NCBI GenBank assembly: GCA_947247005.1
Contig: OX365955.1
Location: forward strand, 40,527,822-40,591,821
DNA: 64,000 bases
Direction of reading: 5' to 3'
From: Spisula solida
Taxonomy: Eukaryota > Mollusca > Bivalvia > Venerida > Mactridae
The position numbers were made by a program, and so were the translations under genes. Shown piece by piece: positions 41,331 through 53,700 of the stretch. The stretch's first letter is position 1; each line of letters starts with the position of its first letter. The notes under the pieces were generated by a model. It searched no databases and was not told the DNA's origin. It saw nothing but the letters and a program-made list of their open reading frames with translations.

Positions 41331-41956
41331 AGCTCAACTTTTCGAAGAAAAAAGGTAGAGCTATTTTTGTGACAGGATCGGCTGCGTGTGCGTCTGCGTT
41401 GGTTAAATTTATTGTCGGAGTCATTTTCTCAAAGGTTATCGCACGTATCCACTTGAAACTCAACATAGTTATTCATCATCATAAGAGGAGTCCATACTGA
41501 CGTGGCTGGTAACTCTGTGACCTATATTTATGGAGTTATCTGCCCTTGTATGGACTTAGTACATAGAAATAATGGCAAAATTTACACGTTATACTGAATT
41601 TTCTCAAACACCATTCAAGCTTTCAACTTTAAAGTCAGTACACTTGTGGAATGTGATGACTTACATCTACTGACCGGAGAAAACAACTATCCAGCATTTT
41701 ATCAGAGTAATTTCCCTTTTCTGATTTTGAATTTTTACACTAAAATGTCAATTCTCAAAGACTTAAAGGTATCCACTTGAAACTCAACATGGTTGTTCAC
41801 CAATACAAGGGGAGTCCATATTGATAGCATTGTTAACCGTGGGACCTTTATTTATGGGTTATCTTCCCTTGTTACTCTTAGAACTTCACTCGCAATTGAG
41901 CAAGAGTACTATCAAGTACAAGAAAGTCGAGCGCCCAACACTCGTAGGCGGTGCTC
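41331..41956 (+). mobile_element. Helentron-like element (AGCTCGACTTTC family), copy 4
   Basis: 5' AGCTCAACTTTTCGAAGAAA with AGAGCTATTTTTGTGAC; 3' GAGAAAGTCGAGC? here reads AAGAAAGTCGAGCGCCC, then the hairpin CACTCGTAGGCGGTG. Same internal modules as copies 1 and 2. Confidence 0.5.
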
Positions 41957-42062
41957 ATGTTCAAGTTTTATACTACTTCTGATGCTACACTGTAGATAGT
42001 GAAGCTAACCAGTTCCAAAACAATTATCAACCAATTCTGAATTTGCTCGTTTACTAACTACT

Positions 42063-42446
42063 CACAGCTTCTCCACATGTGGAGGGCGTGATGGTTGTCA
42101 ATGTCACAGCTTCTCCACATGTGGAGGGCATGATGGTTGTCTATGTCACAGCTTCTCCACATGTGAAGGGCATGATGGTTGTCAATGTCACAGCTTCTCC
42201 ACATGTGGAGGGCGTGATGGTTGTCAATGTCACAGCTTCTCCACATGTGGAGGGCGTGATGGTTGTCAATGTCACAGCTTCTCCACATGTTGAGGGCGTG
42301 ATGGTTGTCAATGTCACAGCTTCTCCACATGTGGAGGGCGTGATGGTTGTCAATGTCACAGCTTCTCCACATGTTGAGGGTGTGATGGTTGTCAATGTCA
42401 CAGCTTCTCCACATGTGGAGGGCGTGATGGTTGTCAATGTCACAGA
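42063..42446. repeat. 42-bp minisatellite, about nine copies, open on both strands
   Basis: The unit holds CACAGCTTCTCCACATGTGG and AGGGCGTGATGGTTGTCAAT. 42 is a multiple of three, so both strands read as 14-residue repeats (VNVTASPHVEGVMV on plus; CDIDNHHALHMWRS on minus). CCACATGTGG is a palindrome in most units. Confidence 0.93.
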
Positions 42447-42939
42447 AGAATGTGACCTACCCATGAATCAGGCATGGTTCTACCGGGTCCAGTGCAGTGC
42501 TAGTCCAATGCTCTGTCATATATGCTTGTCAGGCAATCTCATACAGTATTTAATGATAATGTATTCACATAGAACATTGACTTGTAGCAACAGTAGTTAT
42601 ATTTCATAGGGATTATTTTCTTGTAAATATAATTCTGTTGCTAGTAGCAACGGAAGTTTTATTTCAAAGGTATTCTTTTGTTGTGATTATGATTATTTGG
42701 ATAATAAATGGAGATTATATCAGAAATATGTTAAATACATAATTACGTCATGTGTTGATCTGCATCAGCTGAATTATATAACTTATAAGTATCAATTGGT
42801 CAGTAACTTTTGGTATTCGTGTATTTACTTCGGCAAGTTAGTAAATGTATAAGCATATTTTATTACTTGTTATACTGTTAAATATACGACCTAACAAGTA
42901 CATGAATTATCATACATGTACTAACAAATAGGGGCCTGT

Positions 42940-43084
42940 GGTGGTATTAAATATGGATCTTACCTAATTAGAAAATAAGGATAGCCAATAATATCGCCTG
43001 TTACTGACCAAGAGTTTGATATGGTGTGATCTAATTGGTCGTCCTTACCCTTAAGTCAAGTAAGGTCAATATTGAATACCACCC
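42940..43084. mobile_element. Palindromic MITE, TIR GGTGGTATTCAATATTGA, copy 1
   Basis: GTGGTGGTATTAAATATGG at the left, TCAATATTGAATACCACC at the right. The interior (AAGGATAGCCAATAATATCG) is shared with 44808-44934. Confidence 0.65.
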
Positions 43085-44061
43085 CTCTGGTCCCAACTTC
43101 CAAGTCCCTTCAGAGTGTGAACCATCGTCTAAAGAAGTTGTAAGCCTTCCTCAATATAGTATTATGTATTCTCATATGTTTTATATTCATAATGAATGTT
43201 CTCATTTTTCGGTACCCCCTCCTACATTGACCTAAGATTTCCCACATACCGACTGCTGTCTAGTGTTCTATAAGCTGCCAAGCGACTCAAAATATATATT
43301 TGAGCACTTCAGTGACACCTTAACGCTTTCAAAAAGTATTATTTTTATTTTCATCCAAACCTAAGTATTATTTTATAATGACAAAATAGTTCATTTGTAT
43401 TTTTGAAATTATTAGCTGGTTTACAGAAAAACTATTTCATTTAAATAATGAAAATAAACTTTTGAAAATCGTAAGGTACTTGGATGTAAATATAGGGCTC
43501 TGTTCATCTGGCCCCTGTCAGCATACTTGTGTAACTGTACATATATCTATTCATAAGATTCCATACTTTGGTGTGTGTACTGACCAGTTAGGATAATAAT
43601 GGAGCGACAGTGTAAAACAAATTATAAAGGATAATCCAGACATCTATAATTTCAATGCTGAACTAAATTACTATATAGTCTTTAACTGTTAAGACAACGG
43701 TTGTAATCATTTGTCTACATACAATGGTTGTAATCTTTTGTGTACACATACAATAAAACGTCACTTTCACATTATCCTAACTTCATAGTAATGTTATTTA
43801 TAGATATACTTAGATTGTTTGTCTTTTTAAGGTAACACTATTTACAAAAAATTGAATAGAACTGTTATTTATTCAAGTATGAAAATATTTTCAAACATTA
43901 TAGTACGTCATCTTAAAGCAGATGCATTGTTTCAAATAAGAATACTTCATCATAGTTTATTTACTGATGTAGATATTGTTGGTTTTCTTAACCCTCTAAC
44001 ACTTTGTATATAGTCATTTGTAAAATATGTACATTCTCTGTGATTCTTACTGAAGTCAATT

Positions 44062-44083
44062 AATAAATGTATAATTAAATAAA
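44062..44083 (+). terminator. Tandem AATAAA poly(A) signals
   Basis: AATAAA occurs at 44062-44067 and 44078-44083, followed about 20 nt later by a GT/T-rich stretch (GTGTTGTTTCTATTG). This is the usual arrangement of an animal cleavage and polyadenylation site on the plus strand. Assignment to the PRR12/QSER1 transcript is inference. Confidence 0.35.
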
Positions 44084-44286
44084 GATTCTTCGTAGCGTGT
44101 TGTTTCTATTGCTTGTATTCCGTATTTCGAACAATTATGTTAATCGCGAATTTACCAATGAAAAGATATAATTTTGGTAGTAAAAACATTGGAAATATTG
44201 CGTACGTTTGTATTATCCAGTGTGTATGATAACATTTGACAAAACCTTCAACAAAGACATGGGGGGGGAGTATCCTCACTACACTG

Positions 44287-44738
44287 TAGGGCTGCGTACC
44301 AGTTTACGATATAAATCGAATACCGGTATTTTGCGTTTGATCGATACATCAAATCGAACGTTTCCGTATCAATGAAATAATCGATCAACAACAAATACAC
44401 ATGGAAACCAATAATATCCCCTTTCAAGTTGAGTTTTTCAATGTCCACTCAGTGTTTCATCACAAAATTTAAACAAAAACTGCTGTGAAATTAACCTCTC
44501 GTTGCTAAGCAATTGATACGTAATGCTATGAAACATGTGTAAACAGAGAAAACCATGAACCTTTGTGTTACATGTCTTGTTTTAATTTGTTCTGCAAGTT
44601 AAATTCATATTGCAAGCTAATACCTTCCTATTTAGACGTTTTATTGTTTAAAGAAAATATCATATGATATATCGAATATCGATCATTTTGTATTGATACA
44701 AATATCGTATCGATCATTCTAACCGATACGCAGCCCTA
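44287..44738. mobile_element. hAT non-autonomous element with 8-bp target duplication
   Basis: TAGGGCTGCGTACC is mirrored by GATACGCAGCCCTA. CTACACTG flanks both sides (44279-44286, 44739-44746). The subterminal ATCGAT/ATATCG-rich words are inverted too. Confidence 0.85.
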
Positions 44739-44807
44739 CTACACTGGTGTCTAGTCAATGGTTTAGTCATATACGGCATACTGTTTAGTTTATAACCAGT
44801 TGTCCTG

Positions 44808-44934
44808 GGTGGTATTCAATATTGACTTAAGGATAAGGACAACCAATCAGATCACACCATATTAAACTCTTGGTAAGTAACAGGCGATATGATCTTTATT
44901 CTCCAATCAAATAAGATCAATATTGAATACCACC
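44808..44934. mobile_element. Palindromic MITE, TIR GGTGGTATTCAATATTGA, copy 2
   Basis: GGTGGTATTCAATATTGA at the left and TCAATATTGAATACCACC at the right. It is inverted relative to copy 1. Confidence 0.7.
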
Positions 44935-45249
44935 ATTGGAATGTTTTGTCTATCAGTTATAACTTACTCGTCCGCAAGCAACTGGCAACTTCTCCACATA
45001 AGGAAGAACATAACCAGCTAGCCCTATCCACCCAGCTTTAATATTGTGATTCTTCGAACACCAGCTTCCCCTTCATGCAGATACTTGCATTTAAACAGAG
45101 GCACCCGTAACAGACTTGCACCTTATTTTCACTATTGGGCAGTATGTCTCAGTAGGACCCCTGACAGCTGTTGGATGTTAAATTTAACATTACATATGAT
45201 ATACCATTGGACTATGTTTCACATAATCTGATCTGAATACATTTAATCG

Positions 45250-46178
45250 TGTCAACTCTGACGAAAATAAAACATATTCTTAGCAAGGCTAGATCTGCAT
45301 ACAAAAGCGAAATAAGAAAGAAAAAATACGCATTTAGGAAGGTTGAAACTTCAATTCAATGAAAGTTTCTTAAACAATGAAACACAAATTATGTTTGATG
45401 AACTAAACACGGAAATAAACTCATCTGAAATCGTTAAGGCAATTAAACAATTAAAAACAAACAGCGCTGTTGGTCCAGATTTATTTTTAAACGAATTTTT
45501 CAAATACAGAATGGATCAGAGTTTACCTTGTATCGATAAGCTATTTAATGCATGTCTCCGTATTAGGTATTTCCCACAAACATGGAGAGAAGGCTACATT
45601 GTACTGATACACAAGAGTGGCGATAGAGTTGACCCATCTAATTATCGCGGCATTACTCTTTTGAGTATTTTGGGGAATATTTTCACTTGCGTTTTAAACA
45701 CAAGGCTTGATACATGGGCAGAAACATACGAAATGTATATTGAAGCGCAAGCAGGGTTCAGAAATAAAAAAGGAACTATTGACAATATTTTTGCACTTAA
45801 TTCATTGATTACTAATTTGTGTTCCAATGTTTACAAATTTCTGCTTGTAACTGTAGCCAAAAGCCACGTGGTAGTGCTACCCTGTACTAGTAAAACAAAA
45901 ATTGTAGTCTTTAGAAAGGGTGGTCGCTTACCCGCAAATATGAAATTCACCCACAAAAATATCCAATTAGAAATTGTAAGTACATTCCAGTATTTTGGGG
46001 CTGTTTTCACACCAGGTGGTTCTTTCAAGGGTCCAGACAAAACGTTAGCAAGTCAGGCTCTTAAAGCAATTTTTGAAATGAACAAACGACTATATAAATT
46101 TACTGATTTATCTCCAAAACATACACTGATAAATTGATAAGCCCGATTCTAAATTATTCATCCGAAGTATGGGTTTTT
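45250..46178 (+). pseudogene. Dead LINE, reverse-transcriptase part 1 (internally deleted)
   Basis: Encodes LINE RT motifs: IVKAIKQLKTNSAVGPDLFL, WREGYIVLIHKSGDRVDPSN, YRGITLLSILGNIF, EAQAGFRNKKGTIDNIFALN. Near 45830 it jumps to SKTKIVVFRKGGRL, so about 100 residues including the catalytic YADD motif are missing. It continues to YSSEVWVF, where a Helentron-like element interrupts it. Confidence 0.85.
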
Positions 46179-46790
46179 AGCTCACCTGCCACAAAGTGGC
46201 AAGGTGAGCTTTTGTGATTGTTTTTTGTCCGTCTGTCAGTCTGTCCGTCTGTTAGCTTTTTCACTGTTAACACTCTAGCACTCTCGATTTTGAAGTCAAG
46301 TTCGAAGTTGGGTCATGTGGGGTCAAAAACTAGGTCAAAAGGTCAAATAATAGGAAAACCTTGTTAACACTCTGGAGGCCACATTTTTGCTTTAATGTTC
46401 ATGAAGTTTAGTCAAAATGTTTATCTTGGTGACCTTAAGGTCAAGTTCGAAGTTGGGTCATGTGGGGTCAAAAACTAGGTCAAAAGGTCAAATAATAAGA
46501 AAACCTTGTTAACACTCTGGAGGCCACATTTTTGCTTTGATCTTCATCAAACTTGGTTAGTAGTTGTATCTCAATAGAATCTAGGTCAAGTTTGAAGTTG
46601 GGTCATATGGGGGTCAAAAACTAGGTCAGAAGGTCAAATAATAGGAAAACCTTGTTAACACTCTTGAGGTCACATTTTTGCTTTAATCTTCATGAAGTTT
46701 AGTCAAAATGTTTATCTTGGTGACCTTAATGTCAAGTTCAAAGTTAGGCTATGTTTAGCAGGTGAGCGCCCCAGGATCTATGATCCTCTT
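46179..46790 (+). mobile_element. Helentron-like element (AGCTCACCTG family), copy 1, inserted in the LINE
   Basis: 5' TTTTTAGCTCACCTGCCAC with hairpin partner GTGGCAAGGTGAGC; 3' GCAGGTGAGCG, hairpin AGGATCTATGATCCT and CTTG. Interior is three ~130-bp modules (AAGTTGGGTCATGTGGGGTC). LINE coding resumes directly after it. Confidence 0.65.
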
Positions 46791-47350
46791 GTTTATAAAG
46801 CGACCGACGTTGAAAAAATACACCTGCATTTCTGTAATCGCCTACATGGTGTTAAATTATCGACCCAGAATGACTTTGAATATGGCGAGCTAGGTAGATA
46901 TGATATGGAAGCTTGCAGAATGTACAACATAATTAAATATTGGTTAAAATATGCTATGCACGTAACAGAAAATATATTAAACAGAGGATTCATGATACCT
47001 GGATTCAGGATTTTAATTCAAGATTAGAAAACTCATCAAGGGCTTTGTTCTTTAAAACAATTTCTAACTTCACTCACAATAAATATCTTGAGATTACCAG
47101 CATTAAAAAGTACAGAATATCTATGGCTAAGATGGAAAAAACCTCAACCGGTACCTTTGAATGAACGTTAATGTATTGCATACAATTTGTTAGGGGATAA
47201 ATGCCATTTTGTCATTCAATGTCCAATTTATTCAGAGATTTGTGAAAAATAACTTAAACCTTGTTATTGGAGAAATCAAAATATGTTTAAATTTATACAG
47301 TTAATTACTAGTGAAAATGTATCTTGATATTAGAAACCTAGCCACTTTTT
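46791..47350 (+). pseudogene. Dead LINE, part 2 (C-terminal region)
   Basis: Resumes with KATDVEKIHLHFCNRLHGVK and YGELGRYDMEACRMYNIIKY, then degenerate CHFVIQCPIYSEICEK, ending where AGCTCACCTG begins at 47351. Several stops and frameshifts. Confidence 0.75.
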
Positions 47351-49092
47351 AGCTCACCTGTCACAAAGTGACAGTGAGCTTTTGTGATCACTCTTCGTCA
47401 ATCGTCCGTCCGTCAACAATTGGGTTGTGTCCTCTCTAGCGGTCACAATTTTGGCCTTATCTTTATGAAACTTGGTCACAATGATCGTGTCAACCAAATC
47501 TAGGTCAAGTTCTATATTGGGTCATCTGAGGTAAAAAACTAGGTCACTAGGTCAAGTTATAGAAAAACCTTGTGTAGTCACTGGAGGTCATAATTTTTTA
47601 TAAATCTTTAAGAAATTTGGTCACAATGATCATGTCAACAAAATCTAGGTAAAGTTCGATTTTGGGTCATCTAGGATCAAAAACAAGGTCACACTGTCAA
47701 TTATAAAACTCACAATGTCAAAGGACATTTTCCTGAGGGTCGTGGGTTCAAACCCCACTGGAACCATAATTTTTATTTCTTTATTTTTATTTTTTTAAGT
47801 GTTTAGGTATTGTTTTGTCTTTATAGCATGTATTTGTACAGTTATATGGAGGAAAATATTTTTTCCAAAATATTTTCTTTGAAATATAGGTCAAATCATA
47901 GAAAAACCTTGTGTAGTCACCAGAGGTTACAATTTCAACTAAATCTTTATGAAACTTTGTCACGATGATCATTTCAACAAAATCTAGGTCAAGTTCGATT
48001 TTGGGTCATCTTGGGTCGAAAACTAGGTCATTAGGTCAAATCATAGACAAAACTTGGCTTAAACTTCAATATGTCATTGGATCTAAATGTGATGTAAATT
48101 ATGAAGCATAAGACAATATGAAAACCTTGTACATGCAATAGAGGCTACCATTAGGGGTGCTTGAACTACTAGGACAGGTGAGCGACCTATGGCCCTTTGG
48201 GCCCTTTTGTTTTATTTTTATTTTTTTTAAGTGTTTTGGTATTGTGGAGGCAAATTATAGGTCAGACCATTGAAAAACCCTTTGTAATCACCAGAGGTCA
48301 CAATATTGACTTAATCTTTATGAAATTAGGTCCTAATGATCGTCTCAGCACAATCTAGGTTAGGTTAAGTTTGATATTAATTAAGTAATCTGGGGTCAAA
48401 AGCTAGGTCACATGGTCAAACCATAAAAAAACTTGTAATAGAGGCCGCATTTTCCTAAATTTTATTCAGAAAATGTGTAGGGTCACCATAGGGGTTTGCA
48501 TGCACTAGTACGACAGGTGAGCGACCTAGGGCCCTTTGGGCCCTCTTGTATTCCCATGCTGTCATTGAAAGAAGACAACTTCATGTTATCGTAATTGTAT
48601 TGAATGATCAATCACATGTTTAACACCAGAGGTTACACTTTCAACTTAATCTTTATGAAACTTTGTCACGATGATCATGTCAACAAAATCTAGGTCAAGT
48701 TCGATTTTGGGTCATCTGGTGTCAAAAACAAGGTCACAATGTCAATTTACATTTTCCTGAGGGTCGTGGGTTCAAACCCCACTGGAACCATAATTTTTAT
48801 TTGTTTAAGTGTTTAGGTATTGTTGAGGCAAATATTTTTTCCAAAATATTTTGTTTAAATTATAGGTCAGACCATAGAAAAACCCTTTGTAATCACCAGA
48901 GGTCACAATATTGACTTAATCTTTATGAAATTAGGTCATAATGATCATCTCAGCACAATCTAGGTTAAGTTTGATATTAATTAAGTCATCTGGAGTCAAG
49001 AGCTAGGTCACATGGTCAAATCATAATAAAACTTGCAATAGAGGCTGAATTTTTTAAAAAATTTATTCAGAAAATGTGTAGGGTCACCATAG
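47351..49092 (+). mobile_element. Helentron-like element (AGCTCACCTG family), copy 2, with tandemly duplicated 3' part
   Basis: 5' AGCTCACCTGTCAC-AAA-GTGACAGTGAGCT hairpin. 3' termini (GACAGGTGAGCGACC, GGGCCCTTTGGGCCC or variant, then TCTTG/TTTTG) occur at about 48172-48212 and 48512-48546, and a third lies beyond the inserted long-TIR element at 56829-56863. A segment of ~690 bp including a piece of LINE flank (48547-48621) is repeated from 48622. Confidence 0.65.
47734..47766 (+). repeat. tRNA T-arm-like fossil, copy 1 of 2
   Basis: GTGGG-TTCAAAC-CCCAC is a perfect T-stem/loop with box-B consensus, followed by TGGAACCA. The second copy is at 48758-48790 in the tandem duplication. No D-arm or anticodon arm precedes it. 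Confidence 0.4.
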
Positions 49093-50775
49093 TAGTCCGA
49101 GAGCCCGCTGACTTTTATTGCAACGAAGGAGGCCAAAAGAAGTTTGTACATATTTTCAAAGGTTATTTCATATGCTATATGAAAACCCATTTCTTAAGTG
49201 TCAAAGCCGTGACTACCTACATTTTTTTCTCATTTTTGTATCATTGGGTGTATGAAAAAAAAGCATAAATTTCTAAGGGGGTAGGGGTAGCTTTATGTCT
49301 AATAAAAAACGAAAACAATGTTCAATGTGGAAATTCTTGCCAAATTTGAATGAAAACATAATGGGCAACACTTTAAATATAAAAAACCCATGACCTTGAT
49401 TTGTAATTATGAAGTTAATAGGGGTCAAAGGTCAACAATATGATAAAACCCATAGAATTTATACAAATGCTCCAGTATACTTTTTCATCAAATTTCACAT
49501 TTTCCCCCAAATTCAATGTTTTGCACATAATTTTATTCCTTAATGTATACTTAATTAAAAATGTTATACAATTGATAAGAAAATATCCGAATTTCACAAA
49601 AAAACATGTCTGTATCATATGGGTGCAAATTGAAGCAATTGAAAAATAGCAGTATTTTGAGGGTATGCTTAGTTTTACTTCTACCATTTGTTCTATTGGT
49701 AAGTAACAATAGCATTGATTGAATATTGTTTTCATATCAGGCAATATAAATATTCCATCGTTCATTAAATAGGTCAAATTATTCAACCCTTTTACATGTA
49801 CAATAGGTCAAAGGTCAAATATGTAGAACAATAAAAAAGTAGAGTAAAAACGTAAACTTGTGATATCTGTATAAGTCCGAGAACCCACATATTTTTTTCA
49901 ATGAAAGAGGCCAAAAGAAGTTTGCATTTATTTTGAAAGAATAGTTCATAGCCTATCTGACAACCCATTATTAAGTGTCCAAGCCTTGACTATCTATGTT
50001 CGTTTGCGCATTTATATGCCATGAGGTCAGTGTGAAAATCTGTTATTTGCTGAAGGGGGTAGGGCTATGTTTATGTCTACAAAAAAGACAAAATGAACTT
50101 AAATATGAGCAGAATTGCGATATAGGTAGAATACATATTTGGAAACATTATAAAACTTACAAATTATAGAATGTCATTTGCAAGTTTGTACTATATTGGG
50201 GTCAAAGGTCACTGAAATTTTAAATTCCATGACATTAATGCAATCTTGCCCAAACAGTTGTTACGATATCTTCCTTTTTTCTTCAAACTTAATAATTTGT
50301 ACGTGGTATCATTCATACATGTATACTAATTTATAAGAATATATATTTGGTTGAAAAAGAAGTCCAATCGCACAAGAAAACGATCATTTATCATACTGGT
50401 AGCATCACAAAATGGCCATCATATCGAGGAAATGGTCATGTTTATATCTACCATTTATTTACTTGGCAGTCTATAGAGATATATTTTAATAAATAACTGC
50501 ATACATGTCAGGTCATTTTAATGGAGCAAAGTTTAACGTGAAAGGTCAAGGTCAAATATGTAGTAAAAGGTCAAGGTCAAATACGTCAAAACTCTCAAAA
50601 TTAGCCCTGAAATGCGCAATAATTAGTCATTTTTTAATGTTTTCATTCAGTACTTAGTGGTACAAAGTGATTTAGTATTGTTTTTGTCTAAATTCGTTTC
50701 TATGTCAATATAGAGAACGATCACTGACTAAACTACCCCATCTGGAACAGCCATAATTCATTGCCGAAACTGTAC
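49093..50775 (+). repeat. Left long terminal inverted repeat
   Basis: Pairs with 55177-56803. Carries several AGGTCAAAGGTCA half-site runs and a local duplication of AAAGGTCAAGGTCAAATA near 50540-50580 absent from the right arm. The ORFs on it are mirrored on the right arm and lack any recognised domain. Confidence 0.88.
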
Positions 50776-53700
50776 ATCCATTCTTAGCACCATTTGCTAC
50801 TTGCCGCCATGGGTACAGCAACCTCAGTATTGGCTATTACGACGACTCCTTTCCTACACATTGTATCCAGTTTCGTACGTCTAAAAATGCACAAAATGCA
50901 TTTTTCATTATCATCAGCTGACGATATATATCTATATAATACGAATCATTATATTATCTTCTCATCCTTTCCTTGCTGTGTCTAGCGCTCTTAGGTGTCC
51001 ATACTAGTCTCAAGAGTGGGTGAACCGGGCGACGTTTACATGGGATAGCTGAACCTAGCAATGTAACTACCTCATATAACTCATATAGTCTGGAATGACT
51101 GTAACAAGCAGTGTTACATGCCCATAGAGGCAAGAGTGTAAAAGACATCACTAGGCCACAAATGGTTTTACTTTGAAGTCGTATGTACCCATATGCATAA
51201 TGTAGTCAAGACTAACAACATGTATCTGTTAATGTTACATGTAAAAGCCACTCAATGGCTGATAGTACCCGATAGGACCAGGAATGGGTGTACCTGAGAG
51301 TTATGAGTACCGTCAGAGTAATATGAAAGACAGTATCTTGGGTGTATTGAGTACATGGAACATAGCTGTTCATCATGGGTGTGTCAGGAATAGCTTTACT
51401 GGGTGGTTGTAAGTATCAAACAGGACCAGGAATTCTGTACCTCGTAGTTTCGAGTACCCGGAGTGCAATACATGATATACCACATGATTGTGCACACCCT
51501 ATAATACAACGGATGAGCGTACATAGTGATTGCGAGCATCCAATAATACCGGGAATGTCAGTTCATGGTGAGTGTGAGTACCTGTACCTTGTGGTATTGA
51601 GTACCCTCTAGGACTACGAACGGATGCGCCTATTGGTAATAAATACCCAATACGATCAGGAATGCATGAACATGATGGTTGTTGGACATTAGGACAAGGA
51701 ATGGATGTACCTAATGGTTACGAGTACCTAATTAGACTAGGTCTTTATGTAAAAGGTGACCATGAATACATACAAGGACAAGGAATGTATGTAACTAGTG
51801 TTTATGAGTGATAAATAGAACAGGCATGTCTTAACTTGGGCACTAAGAAGTCAATAGGACGAGAAATTGGTGTTCCTAATGGTTATCAGGCTCATTAGGA
51901 CTAGAAATGTATGTACCTAGTCGATATGAGTATCTAATAAGACCAGGATTGTCTGTATATGGGGGTAATCATAGATGATATCCTTCAGTCAGTAAACCTG
52001 AGAAGTCAAGTCGACCTCATACTCCTTGACTTATCAATAGCCTTTGATATGGTCAACCACGAAAAATTACTCTACCAACTTCACTATTATGGAATCAGAG
52101 GAAATCCTCTGAGATGGATCAAAGGCTTTTTAGATAACAGATCACAATCAGTAGTAGTCAATGGCTCCACATCCAACACTATACCAGTCTCCTCAGGTGT
52201 TCCCCAGGGTTCGGTCCTAGGACCGCTCCTATTTCTCATCTACATAAATGACCTTCCTGAGTCTGTCCAATCTTCCAAAGTGCGCCTCTTTGCTGATGAC
52301 ACAGCTATCTATCTTGCTCTTTCTGTTGCCTCTCACTCCAGCCTACTCCAACAAGACTTAAACCGACTGCAACAATGGGAAACAAAGTGGGATATGAAAT
52401 TCAATCCATCAAAATGCCAAGTCATCCACATCACCAAAAGAAAACAGTCATCCCAACAAACTACACACTACATAACACAATCTTAGAATCAGTAACATCA
52501 GCAAAATACCTAGGAATTACAATATCAAATGACCTCACTTGGAACACACACATAAACAACATCACAAAGAAAGCAAATCAAACACTAGGATTTCTCAGAA
52601 GAAACATAAAGATTCATTCAGAAAAACTAAAAGCAACAGCATACAAAACACTCGTTAGGCCCCAACTTGAGTACAGCTCCACTGTCTGGTCCCCACATAC
52701 AGCTACCCTTATTGAGCAACTTGAGGCCATACAGCGAGGAGCTGCTCGCTGGACCAAACGAGACTACAGTCGTACGTCCAGTGTCACAGACATGCTGACT
52801 ACCCTAAACTGGAGACGCATTGACCAACGACGTATTGACCAACGACTGACTATGCTACACAACATCTTACATGACCGGGTTGCTATCCCACGTCCAAACT
52901 GTCTCATCCCTAGCACCCGGTCCTCACGAACATCACACTCTCAGACATTCCAACAAATACACGCAGAAACAGACTATTATAAATTCTCCTTCCTCCCTAG
53001 AACAATAATACACTGGAACTCCCTACCCCCTGACATCATTGACCTTCCCACACCCGAGTTCAGCACGGCTGTTAGCCGTATTGAACATGCCTCTCCCTAA
53101 ATAATACCTGCCCTGTTTTTAACCTATTTTTAACCTTTCTTCTTTCTCACATCTTTATACTTTTATTTCTTATCCTTATTAACATTCTTTGTCAGTTTGA
53201 TGCGTGTCAAGCCTAAGTCCCCAGCAGGGGTTTGGCTATCAGGAAGATAGATAGATAGTAATGCTTACCCAAAATGACAATAAATGGTCTCGCCAAGTGG
53301 TTATGCGTGCCCAAACAAGACCAGAAATGTCTCTACATGGTGTCAATAGGACGAGGAATGAAAGCTCTCAGTGGTTGCCGGTACTCAATAAGTCCAGTTA
53401 GGTATGTACCTAGTGTTTAATAGTGCTTAGTTTTACCAGGAATGTATGTACATGATGCTGTCAGTATCTAGCAGGAATGTCTGTTATGTGTACCCAATAC
53501 GACCAGGAATGTACGTATATGATGGTAGTGAGTACCCAATAGGGCCAATAATGACTATGTATAGTGGCTGTGAGTACTCTACAGTATCATACCACTTATG
53601 TATGTACATAGTGGTTGTGGGTACCAACTAGGACAATGAATGTATGTAAATAGTGGTTATGTGTTTCTAATAAGGCCCGGCCCTGTACATGGTGGTAGTG

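Larger units (their letters stand above)
35907..45250 (+). other. Region downstream of PRR12/QSER1: possible long 3' UTR, then repeats
   Basis: No further coding exon was recognised. Stretches at about 36.9-37.5, 37.8-38.4, 39.6-40.3, 40.6-41.3 and 43.1-44.1 kb look single-copy. The rest is MITE, Helentron-like and minisatellite sequence, listed separately. The 3' UTR may extend as far as the tandem poly(A) signals at 44062-44083, but nearer AATAAA hexamers occur (for example about 40226 and 40786), so its length cannot be fixed from sequence. Confidence 0.4.

Noticed and set aside
42058..42609. Long ORFs on both strands over the 42-bp repeat as genes
   Set aside because: They exist only because the unit length is a multiple of three and stop-free; no splice or domain context supports a gene.
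45343..46137. Intact reverse-transcriptase gene
   Set aside because: The frame is open, but the catalytic core is deleted between the NSLITNL and SKTKIVVF segments and the rest is split by insertions.
49415..49786. ORFs in the long inverted repeats as a conserved protein
   Set aside because: The same frames appear in both arms simply because the arms are duplicates; the composition is AT-driven and no domain is recognised.
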